Assembly (NCBI GenBank): GCA_947626755.1
Contig: CANQTP010000023.1
Location: 1 to 40,895, forward strand
DNA: 40,895 bases
Reading direction: 5' to 3'
Origin: an uncultured Clostridia bacterium
GTDB lineage: Bacteria; Bacillota; Clostridia; Oscillospirales; Ruminococcaceae
Shown: piece by piece, positions 8,039-16,272 of the stretch
How the letters are laid out: every line of letters begins with the position of its first letter
Position numbering within the stretch: position 1 is the first letter of the stretch
The notes under the pieces: model-generated
The model's database searches: none
Told to the model about the DNA's origin: nothing
The model's input: only the letters and a program-made list of their open reading frames with translations
Made by a program: the position numbers and the translations under genes

Positions 8039-8067
8039 TTGAAAATATCCGCAGAATGTGTTATAAT
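8039..8067 (+). promoter_or_regulatory. Promoter of the two-component operon
   Basis: TTGAAA (8039-8044), 17-bp spacer, TATAAT (8062-8067). The kinase start codon lies about 18 bases past the expected transcription start. Confidence 0.75.
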
Positions 8068-8092
8068 TTTAAAAAAAGGCGGTGTTACGGAT

Positions 8093-9157
8093 TTGAACAG
8101 ACTTGTTGACAAAATTGCAATAATGATGATCTGCTTTATCGGTTTCAGCTTTTCCGAAAGCTTTACAGAGCCTGTTGCGGGATTTCTTATTTCGGCGGCG
8201 GTCTCCGCGGCGATACAGATATTAACGGGAAAAAATTCCGCCGCTGTTCTGATATTTATGTATTCGGCGCTTTGCGGAATATTTCCCGCATTTTTCTGCG
8301 CGCTCCCGCTCATTCTTTACGATGCGTTATGGGAGAAAAAATATTGGCTTGTTATGCCTGCAATTACAGTTTTATTTCAGCTTGACAGACTTGCGGAACA
8401 TCAGTTTATAATTTCCGCTGTGGGGATGATAATTTCGGCAATAATTTACATAAGAGTTTCCAAGTTAGAAGAAACAGTCAGGACTTTTACATCTCTGCGT
8501 GATGAAATTGCCGAAAAGAATATCCGACTTTCAGAGAAAAATCAGTGTCTTGCGGAAGCGCAGGACACTGAGAGTTATCTTGCCGCTCTCCGTGAACGCA
8601 ACCGCATTGCACGTGAGATCCACGACAATGTGGGACATATGCTGACGCGATCGCTTTTGCAGTCGGGCGCGCTGATAATTTTAAACAAGGACGAAAATTT
8701 AAAAGAACCCCTTGAAAGCCTGAAAAGCACTCTTGACAGCGCAATGACGGGGATCCGCGAAAGCGTTCACGATATACACGATGATTCAATTGATCTTAAA
8801 AAAGTAATTGAGGAAAGCATTTCTTCTGTTGACGAACGCTTTAATGTGAAACTTGATTATGACGCGGGGAAAAATATTCCCGGAAAAATAAAATTATGCG
8901 CCGCGGGGATAGTTAAAGAAGGGCTTTCAAACGCCGTGAAACATTCAAACGGAGATAAAATTTCAATTATTTTCCGTGAGCACCCGGGATTTTATCAGCT
9001 GATGATAGAAGATAACGGCAGCTGCAAAAATATTTCGGGAAACGGTATGGGATTAAAAAATATGGAGGAAAGAGCGGACAGTATCGGCGGAAGGATAAGT
9101 TTTACGCCGTCGGAAAGCGGATTCAGGATCTTTATGTCCGTCAAAAAAGAATTATGA
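8093..9157 (+). CDS. Sensor histidine kinase, NarL/DesK class
   Basis: A membrane histidine kinase of 354 residues. The start is TTG 8093, placed nine bases after AGGCGG; longer in-frame starts would lie in the promoter. Four or five membrane segments (about 10-125) with little extracellular sequence suggest sensing within the membrane, as in DesK or LiaS. A coiled coil follows, then the HisKA_3 box EIHDNVGHML with phospho-acceptor His177. The ATPase domain has GIVKEGLSNAVKHS (N box) and EDNG/GNGMGLKNM (G boxes). The stop overlaps the regulator start as ATGA. It likely senses an envelope or lipid signal and controls the divergent exporter (inference from context). Confidence 0.9.
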   Translation: MNRLVDKIAIMMICFIGFSFSESFTEPVAGFLISAAVSAAIQILTGKNSAAVLIFMYSALCGIFPAFFCALPLILYDALWEKKYWLVMPAITVLFQLDRLAEHQFIISAVGMIISAIIYIRVSKLEETVRTFTSLRDEIAEKNIRLSEKNQCLAEAQDTESYLAALRERNRIAREIHDNVGHMLTRSLLQSGALIILNKDENLKEPLESLKSTLDSAMTGIRESVHDIHDDSIDLKKVIEESISSVDERFNVKLDYDAGKNIPGKIKLCAAGIVKEGLSNAVKHSNGDKISIIFREHPGFYQLMIEDNGSCKNISGNGMGLKNMEERADSIGGRISFTPSESGFRIFMSVKKEL

Positions 9158-9789
9158 AAATTATTGTTATTGACGATGATAAATTAGCAGCTTTGTCATT
9201 AAAAACTATCCTTGAAAATACAGATAAAATAACCGTTTCCGCCATAGGAGGAAGCGGCGAAGAAGCGCTCGGGCTGTATGAAGATCACAGACCCGATGTT
9301 GTTCTTATGGATATACGCATGGAAAAAATGAGCGGACTTGAAGCGGGAGAAATTATTCTTAAAAAATATCCCGATGCAAAGATCCTATATCTTACCACAT
9401 TTTCCGATGACGAATATATTATAAAAGCTCTGAATATCGGCGCAAAGGGTTATATTTTAAAGCAGGATTTTGAAAGCATTCCCGCCGCTCTGGAAACTGT
9501 CCTGAACGGGCAGAGCGTATTCGGAAATAAAATAAGCGATAAGCTTCCCGATCTTATAAGATCAAAAGAAAAATTTGATTTTGAAAAGCACGGCATAAGC
9601 GGAAAGGAAAAAGAGATCATAGAACTTGTTGCAGCGGGTTTCAGCAATAAAGAAATAAGCGGGAAATTATTTTTAAGTGAAGGCACTGTCCGTAATTACA
9701 TAAGCACGCTTCTGGAAAAACTCTCTTTGCGGGACAGAACGCAACTGGCAATATTTTATTACACCGAAATATATGACGATAACCGATAA
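9154..9789 (+). CDS. NarL/LuxR-family response regulator
   Basis: A 211-residue regulator. The receiver domain (1-120) has acidic residues IDDD, phospho-acceptor Asp53 in VLMDIRM, the conserved Thr in TTFSDD and Lys in YILKQD. A LuxR-type helix-turn-helix follows (about 147-205: ISGKEKEIIELVAAGFSNKE and LSEGTVRNYIS). The start overlaps the kinase stop by 4 bp. It is the cognate partner of the kinase and a probable regulator of the divergent ABC exporter. Confidence 0.93.
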   Translation: MKIIVIDDDKLAALSLKTILENTDKITVSAIGGSGEEALGLYEDHRPDVVLMDIRMEKMSGLEAGEIILKKYPDAKILYLTTFSDDEYIIKALNIGAKGYILKQDFESIPAALETVLNGQSVFGNKISDKLPDLIRSKEKFDFEKHGISGKEKEIIELVAAGFSNKEISGKLFLSEGTVRNYISTLLEKLSLRDRTQLAIFYYTEIYDDNR

Positions 9790-9801
9790 TATAAAAGAAA
9801 T

Positions 9802-9829
9802 AGGCGGAACTGTTAGCGCAGTCCCGCCT
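9802..9829 (+). terminator. Terminator of the two-component operon
   Basis: The stem AGGCGGaACTG/CAGTcCCGCCT has one mismatch and a 6-base loop, 12 bases after the regulator stop. The tail TTTAAAAAT is only moderately U-rich. Confidence 0.65.
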
Positions 9830-9841
9830 TTAAAAATAAAA

Positions 9842-9915
9842 CAAGGAAGATGCTCGGAAGCCCGCCGTCTGCATCGGCAAGCCGAGAAATCATCGGTAAG
9901 GGGGTTCCCTTACAA
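9842..9915 (-). other. Structured 3' region of the deacetylase transcript
   Basis: Read on the minus strand, a 7-bp hairpin GTAAGGG/CCCTTAC is followed by a two-tier hairpin with arms CTCGG/CCGAG and GCCG/CGGC, then TTCCTTGTTTTATTTTT. It probably includes the terminator of the deacetylase gene. Confidence 0.4.
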
Positions 9916-9928
9916 TGAAAAGCGTTAG

Positions 9929-10681
9929 TTAAGAGTCGGGAAGCCCGAGTTCAAAACCCTGTTCCCGTAAACTGTCAATTACCCGCGGGAGAATTTCCGC
10001 ATTTGTTGCGGAAACGCTGTGCAGAAGGTAGATCCCGCCGCCGTGAGCCGCCGAAGTTACCCGCTCAAAGGCTTCTTCGGGGTCGGGCTGGTCATTGACG
10101 TCCCAGTCCTGATATGCGAAACTCCAGAGCATGGTCTTATAACCAAGCTGCTGACAAATCGCCATGGACTGTTCGGAATACTCCCCGCAAGGGGGTCTGA
10201 AATACTGCATTTCGCAGCCGTATTCTTCTTTTACATATTCATGGAGATCCATTATCTCTTTTTTGGCTTCTTCGGGAGAAAGCGTAGGGAGAGACTTATG
10301 TTTCATACCATGATTTCCGATAATATGCCCTTCGTCGATCATTCTCTGAACAAGTTCTTTGTTTCTCTCGGCGTAATCGCCTGTGAGAAAGAACACCGCT
10401 TTTACGTCCTTATCTTTTAAAGTATCAAGTATCGAAGCGGTATAGCCGTTTTCATAGCCCTGATCGAAGGTAAGGCATATTTTTTTGTCGTCATCGAGAA
10501 TTGCGCGGCAGTCGTAACAGCCGAGTTCGTCGTTAAAAGCAACAGCTCCGTAGGGACGGTTGTTTTCGTCCACCTGTCTGCCCTGACCGTAACCCTTGCA
10601 GGTAGTGTCAAGTCCCGAAATATTTGCTGTGAACGCCATCGCCATACACAAAGCCATAGCCGTCATAATAGTTTTTATCAT
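9929..10681 (-). CDS. PdaA-like polysaccharide (peptidoglycan) deacetylase
   Basis: A 250-residue secreted protein with a signal peptide (about 1-22) and a NodB-homology domain. The block ICLTFDQGYENGY matches the PdaA type, in which the second Asp of the usual TFDDG is replaced. Asp73 would be the catalytic base, and GNHGMKH (His124, His128) and the RPPCGEY motif are present. PdaA-type enzymes remove acetyl groups from muramic acid during muramic-lactam formation in spore cortex. Other members act on vegetative peptidoglycan, so the exact role is uncertain. The start has CGGAGG upstream. Three WalR-like half-sites upstream suggest control by cell-wall stress. Confidence 0.85.
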   Translation of the reverse strand: MIKTIMTAMALCMAMAFTANISGLDTTCKGYGQGRQVDENNRPYGAVAFNDELGCYDCRAILDDDKKICLTFDQGYENGYTASILDTLKDKDVKAVFFLTGDYAERNKELVQRMIDEGHIIGNHGMKHKSLPTLSPEEAKKEIMDLHEYVKEEYGCEMQYFRPPCGEYSEQSMAICQQLGYKTMLWSFAYQDWDVNDQPDPEEAFERVTSAAHGGGIYLLHSVSATNAEILPRVIDSLREQGFELGLPDS

Positions 10682-10746
10682 AAAAGCCTCCGATTTCGTA
10701 TTACATTAATAGTATCTCATGGACTCTTACGATCTATCACAAATAT

Positions 10747-10775
10747 ATTTTAGCATATTTTCAGGAAAAATAAAA
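10747..10775 (-). promoter_or_regulatory. Weak promoter of the deacetylase gene
   Basis: TAAAAT (10747-10752) with TTTTAT 17 bp upstream. The poor -35 fits activator dependence on the adjacent repeat box. Confidence 0.35.
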
Positions 10776-10784
10776 CTACAGAGC

Positions 10785-10814
10785 GGTTACAATACGGTTA
10801 CAATTTGGTTACAA
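10785..10814 (-). promoter_or_regulatory. WalR-type box: three TGTAAC half-sites at 11-bp spacing
   Basis: GGTTACAA occurs at 10785, 10796 and 10807 (plus strand). On the coding strand of the deacetylase this reads TGTAAC-N5-TGTAAC-N5-TGTAAC, which matches the known WalR (YycF) consensus TGTWAH-N5-TGTWAH with one extra half-site. It ends about 10 bp upstream of the weak -35. WalR controls cell-wall hydrolases and modifiers in Firmicutes, so the target is appropriate. Confidence 0.6.
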
Positions 10815-10842
10815 AACTCAAAGTGGGGGTCGGCTCAGCTTG

Positions 10843-10891
10843 CTAATTACTAATTACGCATTACGCATTACGAATTACGAATTACGCATTA
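10843..10891 (+). repeat. Heptamer tandem repeat, seven units
   Basis: Seven contiguous 7-bp units: CTAATTA x2, CGCATTA x2, CGAATTA x2, CGCATTA. It lies between the IreB terminator and the deacetylase control region. Function is unknown; AT-rich heptads like this are prone to slippage. Confidence 0.85.
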
Positions 10892-10927
10892 AAAAAGTGC
10901 GTTTGTGAATTCCCACATAACGCACTT
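10892..10927 (-). terminator. Terminator of the ireB-like gene
   Basis: On the minus strand the stem AAGTGCGTT/AACGCACTT (10919-10927 with 10895-10903) has an inner extension and is followed by T6. It lies 8 bp past the ireB stop. Confidence 0.85.
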
Positions 10928-10934
10928 AAACATC

Positions 10935-11183
10935 TTATTCACCGAGATAAGATTTCACCAGAGCCTGCAAAAGCTCGTCACGGTCGATATGCCGTATAAG
11001 ACTTCTGGCATTGTTGTAAGTGGTTATGTAGGTCGGGTCTTCCGATAAGATGTAACCTACTATCTGATTTATGGGATTGTATCCCTTTTCTTTAAGAGCG
11101 TCATAAATAGCCGTAAGATTCTTTTTCAGCTCGCCCTCTCTATCTTCTATGACAGAAAATGTCATTGTCTGATCGTTATTCAT
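10935..11183 (-). CDS. ireB: IreB-family regulatory phosphoprotein (UPF0297)
   Basis: An 82-residue protein of the IreB/YrzL family. The block [34 protein letters not shown] is nearly diagnostic (split here: [20 protein letters not shown], then [14 protein letters not shown]). In Enterococcus, IreB is phosphorylated near its N-terminal threonines by the PASTA kinase IreK and modulates cephalosporin resistance. Thr6 and Thr8 here are the corresponding candidates. In many Firmicutes it lies with alaS and ruvX; here it stands alone with its own promoter and terminator. Confidence 0.93.
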   Translation of the reverse strand: MNNDQTMTFSVIEDREGELKKNLTAIYDALKEKGYNPINQIVGYILSEDPTYITTYNNARSLIRHIDRDELLQALVKSYLGE

Positions 11184-11255
11184 TTATAACACTCCTTTGC
11201 GTTGGGATCGTACAGGTAAAATATGTTATTTTTGCATTTTATCTGTTCAATAAGT

Positions 11256-11284
11256 ATTATACCGCATTTGCGGAATAAAAACAA
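11256..11284 (-). promoter_or_regulatory. Promoter of ireB with a dyad in the spacer
   Basis: TATAAT (11256-11261) with TTGTTT 17 bp upstream (11279-11284). The spacer holds CCGCA-N2-TGCGG (11262-11273), a perfect-arm dyad between the two hexamers, where a bound protein would block or remodel RNA polymerase binding. Confidence 0.55.
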
Positions 11285-11332
11285 GTAGTTTTTGCTATTT
11301 TTTTGCGATTGGGAAAAATTTCATTTGAAAAA

Positions 11333-12205
11333 TTATGCAGTTTGCACAGAAAATTTTTCCAGCAAGTCGGAAACTGCCGCAAAATCCTCGAGTTTCAGCT
11401 GCTCGGGGCGGATATTTTCCGGAAGTCCCGCCGCTTTTATTGCCGCAGCGACCTGCTCTTTCGGAATGTTCAGAGCGGAGGAAAGACTGTTTGCCAGATT
11501 TTTCCGCCGCTGTGAGAACGCTCCCCGCACAGTCCTGAAAAAGAACTTTTCGTTCACGGGCGAAACAGCGGGAGCTTTGCGAATGTCAAGGCGTATCACG
11601 CAGGAATCCACATTTGGCGACGGAAGAAAACTTCCCCTTGAAACTTCAAAGAGCATTTTCGGCTGGGAATAGTATCGCACCGCAGCTGTTACCGCTCCCG
11701 CATCACGATTCCCCATTTCCGCGCAGATACGCTTTCCCGCTTCTTTCTGAACCATTACCGTTACCGACTCGATAGGCAGACGGCTTTCCAGAAGCATCAT
11801 GATAACGGGAGATGTTATATAGTACGGCAGATTTGCGCAGACGGCAACTTTCAGCCCCGGGAAATTTTCCGCGATGATCGCCTTCAGATCGGCTTTCATT
11901 ACGTCCTCGTTGATAATATTTATATTGTTATGCTCGGAAAGCGTTTCATTCAGAATGGGAATAAGCCTGCTGTCGATCTCCACCACCGCGACTTTGTCCG
12001 CGCGCTTTGCAAGTTCATGGGTGAGTACTCCTATCCCCGCACCGATTTCCAGAACGCCCCAACCCTTTGCGGCACTGCCCATCTCGGCAATTTTCGGACA
12101 GACTGACGGATTTATCAGGAAATTTTGCCCAAGGCTCTTGCTGAACGTAAATCCGTGACGGTTCAGAATATCCTTTATAACATTAATATTAGTAAGATTT
12201 TCCAT
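11333..12205 (-). CDS. rsmA: 16S rRNA (adenine1518-N6/adenine1519-N6)-dimethyltransferase RsmA
   Basis: A 290-residue RsmA/KsgA methyltransferase, normal length for the family. It dimethylates two adjacent adenines in helix 45 of 16S rRNA during late 30S assembly, using S-adenosylmethionine. Visible motifs are the N-terminal FSKSLGQNFLI, SAM-binding EIGAGIGVLT (53-62), acidic VVEIDSRLI and catalytic NLPYYITSP (125-133). FRTVRGAFSQRRKNLANSL lies in the C-terminal domain. It lies 10 bp after the acyltransferase-like membrane gene and is probably cotranscribed with it. Loss of this protein classically gives kasugamycin resistance. Confidence 0.96.
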   Translation of the reverse strand: MENLTNINVIKDILNRHGFTFSKSLGQNFLINPSVCPKIAEMGSAAKGWGVLEIGAGIGVLTHELAKRADKVAVVEIDSRLIPILNETLSEHNNINIINEDVMKADLKAIIAENFPGLKVAVCANLPYYITSPVIMMLLESRLPIESVTVMVQKEAGKRICAEMGNRDAGAVTAAVRYYSQPKMLFEVSRGSFLPSPNVDSCVIRLDIRKAPAVSPVNEKFFFRTVRGAFSQRRKNLANSLSSALNIPKEQVAAAIKAAGLPENIRPEQLKLEDFAAVSDLLEKFSVQTA

Positions 12206-12215
12206 ATTATTCCTT

Positions 12216-13007
12216 TCACAAGAAATACGTTATGAGCATGAAGATCGGCTGATGTATTATGTAGAACCACAGGGAATACCGTCCGCAGAAATTGACGGCG
12301 GGGAGTTTTGCCTTGTAGAAAAATTCAGGAAGCTGCCTTTTGGAAAAAATCTCCGAAAGCCCCGTTCCCGCAAGGAAAATGAACCCGAAAGGCGCAAGGG
12401 GAAAATAATCCTCAGAGTGAAAATCCACGCTTTTTATACCCAAAGGATATAAATACGGAATATCATGGGGAACATTCAGTTTCACGCTGCCGAAGATGAA
12501 AAACAAGCTGTCTGTGCGGTGGAAATTGAAAAATATTATTGAAAGCGCGGCGAACACCGCAAACACCGCAAACTGCGGAAGTTTTTTCAGCAGCGGCGAA
12601 ATGACTCCGTAAATAAGCATTGACATACCGAAGCAGGACAGCACCCCGAAAACTATAAGTTCCTGCGGAAAGAACGCCGCCGTTCCGATAGTGAGAAGTT
12701 CACCCAGAAGAAAAAGCGTTGCGCCGCGTTTCAGAACGTTCATGGAAAATCCCGCGCATATCCCCGAGACCGAAAACAGCACCACAAGGAAAAAGTTATG
12801 GATAATATCCATAGCATCGGAGAAAAAGAAGGGTATATCCTTTCCCGAAAAGAAGATCAGATCATACAGCAGATGATATACCATTACAAAAATTATAGCA
12901 AAACCTCTCAGCAGATCAAGGACACCGACTCTGTTATTACGTCCTATACTATTATTATTCGTTTTCGCGGGAGCTTCGGCGGGAAGTTCCGCTTGTTTTA
13001 CAGCCAT
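12216..13007 (-). CDS. Heparan-alpha-glucosaminide N-acetyltransferase-like (DUF1624) membrane protein
   Basis: A 263-residue polytopic membrane protein with about seven or eight helices. The opening LDLLRGFAIIFVMVYHLLYDL resembles the HGSNAT/YeiB-type acyltransferase fold: a charged residue and His in the first helix (split here as LDLLRGFAII and FVMVYHLLYDL). The closing GRYSLWFYIIHQPIF is also typical. The substrate is unknown; transfer of acyl groups to envelope sugars is a family-level guess. The start is ATG 13007 behind AAGGAGGTG, in preference to an upstream in-frame ATG. rsmA follows at 10 bp. Confidence 0.75.
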   Translation of the reverse strand: MAVKQAELPAEAPAKTNNNSIGRNNRVGVLDLLRGFAIIFVMVYHLLYDLIFFSGKDIPFFFSDAMDIIHNFFLVVLFSVSGICAGFSMNVLKRGATLFLLGELLTIGTAAFFPQELIVFGVLSCFGMSMLIYGVISPLLKKLPQFAVFAVFAALSIIFFNFHRTDSLFFIFGSVKLNVPHDIPYLYPLGIKSVDFHSEDYFPLAPFGFIFLAGTGLSEIFSKRQLPEFFYKAKLPAVNFCGRYSLWFYIIHQPIFMLITYFL

Positions 13008-13032
13008 TCTGCACCTCCTTGAAATTCCGGGT

Positions 13033-13061
13033 TTGCATTTTCTGCGGATATGTGGTATAAT
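13033..13061 (+). promoter_or_regulatory. Promoter of the small membrane protein gene
   Basis: TTGCAT (13033-13038), 17-bp spacer, TATAAT (13056-13061) preceded by TGTGG. Confidence 0.7.
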
Positions 13062-13095
13062 ATTTCTACCAACATGACCGAAAGGACTGAAACCA

Positions 13096-13605
13096 TTGTT
13101 TAAAAAACTTGACGATTTCTTCACCGACAAAAGAAAATTCGCATTTGCCGTTGGCGCGGTGATATTCGCGCTGCTGTGGCTTTTCCTTTGGAACGCATTT
13201 CCCATGCAGTTCTACTCGCTGTTCTTCGCGGACATCATCGGCAGCAATATCCAGCTTGCGCTTCTCAACGCTGTTGTGCTGTTCATAATGTTCTGGGTAT
13301 TTCCAAAAATAACCGCCTTGGAGCTGAGTTTCGGCAAGACCGTTTTTATGAATATCTTCCTCACCGCGGCGGTGGAATATGTTTTTTCAATATTCATGTT
13401 CAGCGACTATTTCTTTTTATGCGTGATCGCATACATCATTCATGCGGCGGTGAACATATGGACTTTTTCAAGCGCGGAAAGCCGCAAAAAAGGCGTTAAA
13501 ACGCACAAGATCATTCCGATAATGTGGTCGGCGGCGTTCACCCTTGCCACAGACGCGGCTTGTATCGGGCTTATGTATATTATTGCAAAAATCTACTCGG
13601 AGTAA
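13096..13605 (+). CDS. Small integral membrane protein of unknown function
   Basis: A 169-residue hydrophobic protein not recognised as a named family. It has about five membrane segments (near 17-36, 50-70, 79-100, 105-122 and 145-165) and a basic loop SAESRKKGVKTHK. The start is TTG 13096, nine bases after AAAGGA and 35 bases after the -10. It converges on the C39-like peptidase gene and the two coding ends overlap by 13 bp, so no room remains for a separate terminator. Confidence 0.75.
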   Translation: MFKKLDDFFTDKRKFAFAVGAVIFALLWLFLWNAFPMQFYSLFFADIIGSNIQLALLNAVVLFIMFWVFPKITALELSFGKTVFMNIFLTAAVEYVFSIFMFSDYFFLCVIAYIIHAAVNIWTFSSAESRKKGVKTHKIIPIMWSAAFTLATDAACIGLMYIIAKIYSE

Positions 13606-14438
13606 TTTCTGTAATCTTTAACCGCAACGCACTGGCAGCCGTTTTCCTTGAAACGTTTCAGGAAGCTTTCTTTCGGATATGGCGTTATCTCGTCCTTATC
13701 GTTGCAGTCCATAAAATAATAACAATAGTTGTCGTAACCGCACAGAACAAGGGTATGGGAATTTCCGAGCCATGTGAAAGTGCGGTTCGTTCCGTTTATT
13801 ACCCATTCAGAAGGCTCATCGTACTTGTAGGCTTTCATGTCGATACTTGCCCATACTATCAGCGGAACGCCTTCGTTTATAAGCTTTTCGATGTCTGCGG
13901 AATTGATCTCGTCCATAACGAGTGCTTTGAAATCCGCCTTCTGATCCGCAAAAAAGCGGTTCATTGTCTCCGCAAGGACAGGCGCATAGCAGCCGTAACC
14001 CCAGTTATATGGGTTTCCCGCAAAAACGCGTTTCGGGTCGGGACCGTGAGAGACCATATTTTCGTCATATGTAAAATTATCGTCCCATTCAAGATATTTG
14101 TCTGTAAGAGTCAGCTTGTCTATTTCAAATCCCAGATATTGCAGAACGGCGGTCGCGCTTGTGACTTCGCAGCCTATGGGAAGTTCGGGATACTGGTTTA
14201 TTATGGGAATATCCAGAACGACTTTTCCGAAAACGGAAGAGGGTTTTTCGTAGCCCTCTCCCAGTTCTTCAACGGTAAATCCCGCATAGAGCGCGTGGGG
14301 ATCGGCGTCCAGTGATTCATAAAGCGCATCTTCGGCAATGCGTTCTGCGTTGAGCTGTTCGGTATAGACATAGTCCGCCGCTATGGTACAGGCTGCCGTA
14401 CATAATACAAGCACGGCGGCAAGCAGCTTATTCTTCAT
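13593..14438 (-). CDS. Secreted C39-family-like cysteine peptidase
   Basis: A 281-residue protein with an N-terminal signal peptide (about 1-24) and a papain-fold C39_2-type domain. Catalytic residues can be seen: Gln and Cys in NQYPELPIGCEVTSA, His in LGNSHTLVLCGYD and a downstream Asp/Asn in YYFMDCNDKD. The family includes BtrH/C39-like enzymes whose targets are often unknown; it may cleave an envelope or extracellular peptide. The start is ATG 14438, six bases after AGAGGTG; a GTG three codons earlier lies within that ribosome site. The end overlaps the convergent membrane gene. Confidence 0.8.
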   Translation of the reverse strand: MKNKLLAAVLVLCTAACTIAADYVYTEQLNAERIAEDALYESLDADPHALYAGFTVEELGEGYEKPSSVFGKVVLDIPIINQYPELPIGCEVTSATAVLQYLGFEIDKLTLTDKYLEWDDNFTYDENMVSHGPDPKRVFAGNPYNWGYGCYAPVLAETMNRFFADQKADFKALVMDEINSADIEKLINEGVPLIVWASIDMKAYKYDEPSEWVINGTNRTFTWLGNSHTLVLCGYDNYCYYFMDCNDKDEITPYPKESFLKRFKENGCQCVAVKDYRNYSE

Positions 14439-14474
14439 GCGGGACACCTCTTTTCACTTCGGATCGGTACTATC

Positions 14475-14503
14475 ATTATAGCACATAAGAATAATTTTAT
14501 CAA
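14475..14503 (-). promoter_or_regulatory. Promoter of the C39-like peptidase gene
   Basis: TTGATA (14498-14503), 17-bp spacer, TATAAT (14475-14480) on the minus strand. Confidence 0.75.
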
Positions 14504-14522
14504 GTGCGGGAAATTCTTCCTG

Positions 14523-16103
14523 TTATTCCTCCGTCTTCAGCTGCTGTTCGCAGTCGGAAATTATTTTTTCTGCAAGCTCCGGATCTTTCACCTTTGTGAA
14601 CGCGCTTACAACGGGTACTATTATAAGTCCCGCTATCATTGCAATTGCTCCCGCGTTTATGGGCGAAGCCATGTTCAGTTTAAGAGAAGCCGCCGCTTTT
14701 GCAGCTTCGGGGAAAAATCCCAGACTGAATATGAACATATGGATAACCGTGAATCCCACTCCGAAAATAATGCTTGACCATACTGCCGCGTTGGTGACTT
14801 TCTTTGAGAAAAGTCCGTACATGAACGGCGCAAGAAACGCTCCCGCCAGTGCGCCCCATGAAATTGACATCAGCGTGGTTATATACGCGTTGGGGTTCAG
14901 TGCGATAACAACGGACAGCACAAGGAATGCCGCAATAAGTATTCTCATAATAAGGACCTGCTTCTTTTCGTCCATGCCATTCTTGCAGAAAGGTTTTATA
15001 AGGTCGATGGTAAGCGTGGAACTTGACGTGAGAACTAACGAGGACAGTGTTGACATGGACGCGGAAAGCACAAGCACTACAACTATTCCGATAAGAATGT
15101 CGGGAAGTGCGGCTTGGAGCATTGCGGGAACGATAGAGTCAAACGCAAGTTTGCCGTTGGGGTTTGTTGGAATAAGCGCACGTCCCGTGGCGTCCGCAGT
15201 CGCCTGATCCGCCGAGCCGTAGAGACGTCCGAAACCGCCCATAAGGTATGAACCGCCTGCAACGATAAGGGCAAACACCGTTGAAATTATGGTTCCGCGG
15301 GTGATAGCTTTGTTGTCCTTGATAGCGTAGAATTTCTGAACCATCTGCGGAAGTCCCCATGTTCCGAGAGATGTAAGGATAATTACGCCGAAAAGATTTA
15401 TGGGGTCGGGTCCGAAAAGGGTGTTAAGAGTTCCTGCGGGAATGCCCGTATCGGTTATTTCTCCCAGACCGTCAAGAGCCGAGCTCCAGCCGCCCTTGCC
15501 GTTTATAACGCTTACCACAACGGCGGTAATTCCTATAAGCATGATGATACCCTGAACAAAATCATTTATAGCCGTTGCCTTGTAGCCGCCGAGGATAACA
15601 TATGCCGCGGTAAGAACAGCCATTCCTATAAGGCAGGCGGAATAGGGGATATTGAACGCCATTCCGAAAAGCCTTGAAAGTCCGTTGTAGACCGAAGCGG
15701 TATAGGGAATAAGGAACAGGAAAACTATCACTGCGGAAACGATCTTCAGGCTCTTGGAATTGTAACGCTTTTCAAAAAATTCGGGCATGGTGGAAGCGCT
15801 GAGCTGTTTTGTCATGATCCTTGTGCGCTTTCCGAGGATAAGCCATGCGAGGGTCGAGCCGATGAAAGCGTTTCCTATGCCTATCCAAGCGGCGGCAACG
15901 CCGTAGCTCCAGCCGAACTGTCCCGCATAGCCGATGAAAACCACGGCGGAGAAGTAGGACGTTCCGTAAGCAAAGGCTGTGAACCAGCCGCCGAGGCTTC
16001 TTCCGCCAAGAACGAAGTCGGACACGGAGGAAGTTTTTCTGCGGCAGTAAACGCCTATTCCCAGCATAAGCAGCAGATAAACGATCAGAATAACATATAT
16101 CAT
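14523..16103 (-). CDS. Sodium:solute symporter (SSS family)
   Basis: A 526-residue transporter with about 13 membrane helices. Family features include the N-terminal LGGRSLGGWFTAFAYGTSYF, which matches the PutP/SSS motif around the first sodium site, and VILGGYKATAINDFVQG with SASMSTLSSLVLTSSS in the later core helices. It imports a small solute (amino acid, vitamin or organic acid) with Na+. Sequence reading alone does not fix the substrate; proline is one option given its resemblance to PutP. It is a single-gene unit with its own consensus promoter. Confidence 0.9.
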   Translation of the reverse strand: MIYVILIVYLLLMLGIGVYCRRKTSSVSDFVLGGRSLGGWFTAFAYGTSYFSAVVFIGYAGQFGWSYGVAAAWIGIGNAFIGSTLAWLILGKRTRIMTKQLSASTMPEFFEKRYNSKSLKIVSAVIVFLFLIPYTASVYNGLSRLFGMAFNIPYSACLIGMAVLTAAYVILGGYKATAINDFVQGIIMLIGITAVVVSVINGKGGWSSALDGLGEITDTGIPAGTLNTLFGPDPINLFGVIILTSLGTWGLPQMVQKFYAIKDNKAITRGTIISTVFALIVAGGSYLMGGFGRLYGSADQATADATGRALIPTNPNGKLAFDSIVPAMLQAALPDILIGIVVVLVLSASMSTLSSLVLTSSSTLTIDLIKPFCKNGMDEKKQVLIMRILIAAFLVLSVVIALNPNAYITTLMSISWGALAGAFLAPFMYGLFSKKVTNAAVWSSIIFGVGFTVIHMFIFSLGFFPEAAKAAASLKLNMASPINAGAIAMIAGLIIVPVVSAFTKVKDPELAEKIISDCEQQLKTEE

Positions 16104-16154
16104 ATGTTTTCCCCTTTCTTTCTTGTAAGTTTTAAAGCGATAAAGAACTGTATT

Positions 16155-16183
16155 ATTATATCAGAATTTTTTGATCTTGTCAA
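16155..16183 (-). promoter_or_regulatory. Consensus promoter of the symporter gene
   Basis: TTGACA (16178-16183), 17-bp spacer, TATAAT (16155-16160) on the minus strand; all hexamer positions match consensus. Confidence 0.85.
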
Positions 16184-16272
16184 TAGCAGGAAAGAGGGGG
16201 AAAATTTTCACATTTTGTCATATATGCCAAATTCCGACAGGCTCAATATATGAATTTTGTGTAAAATATATA

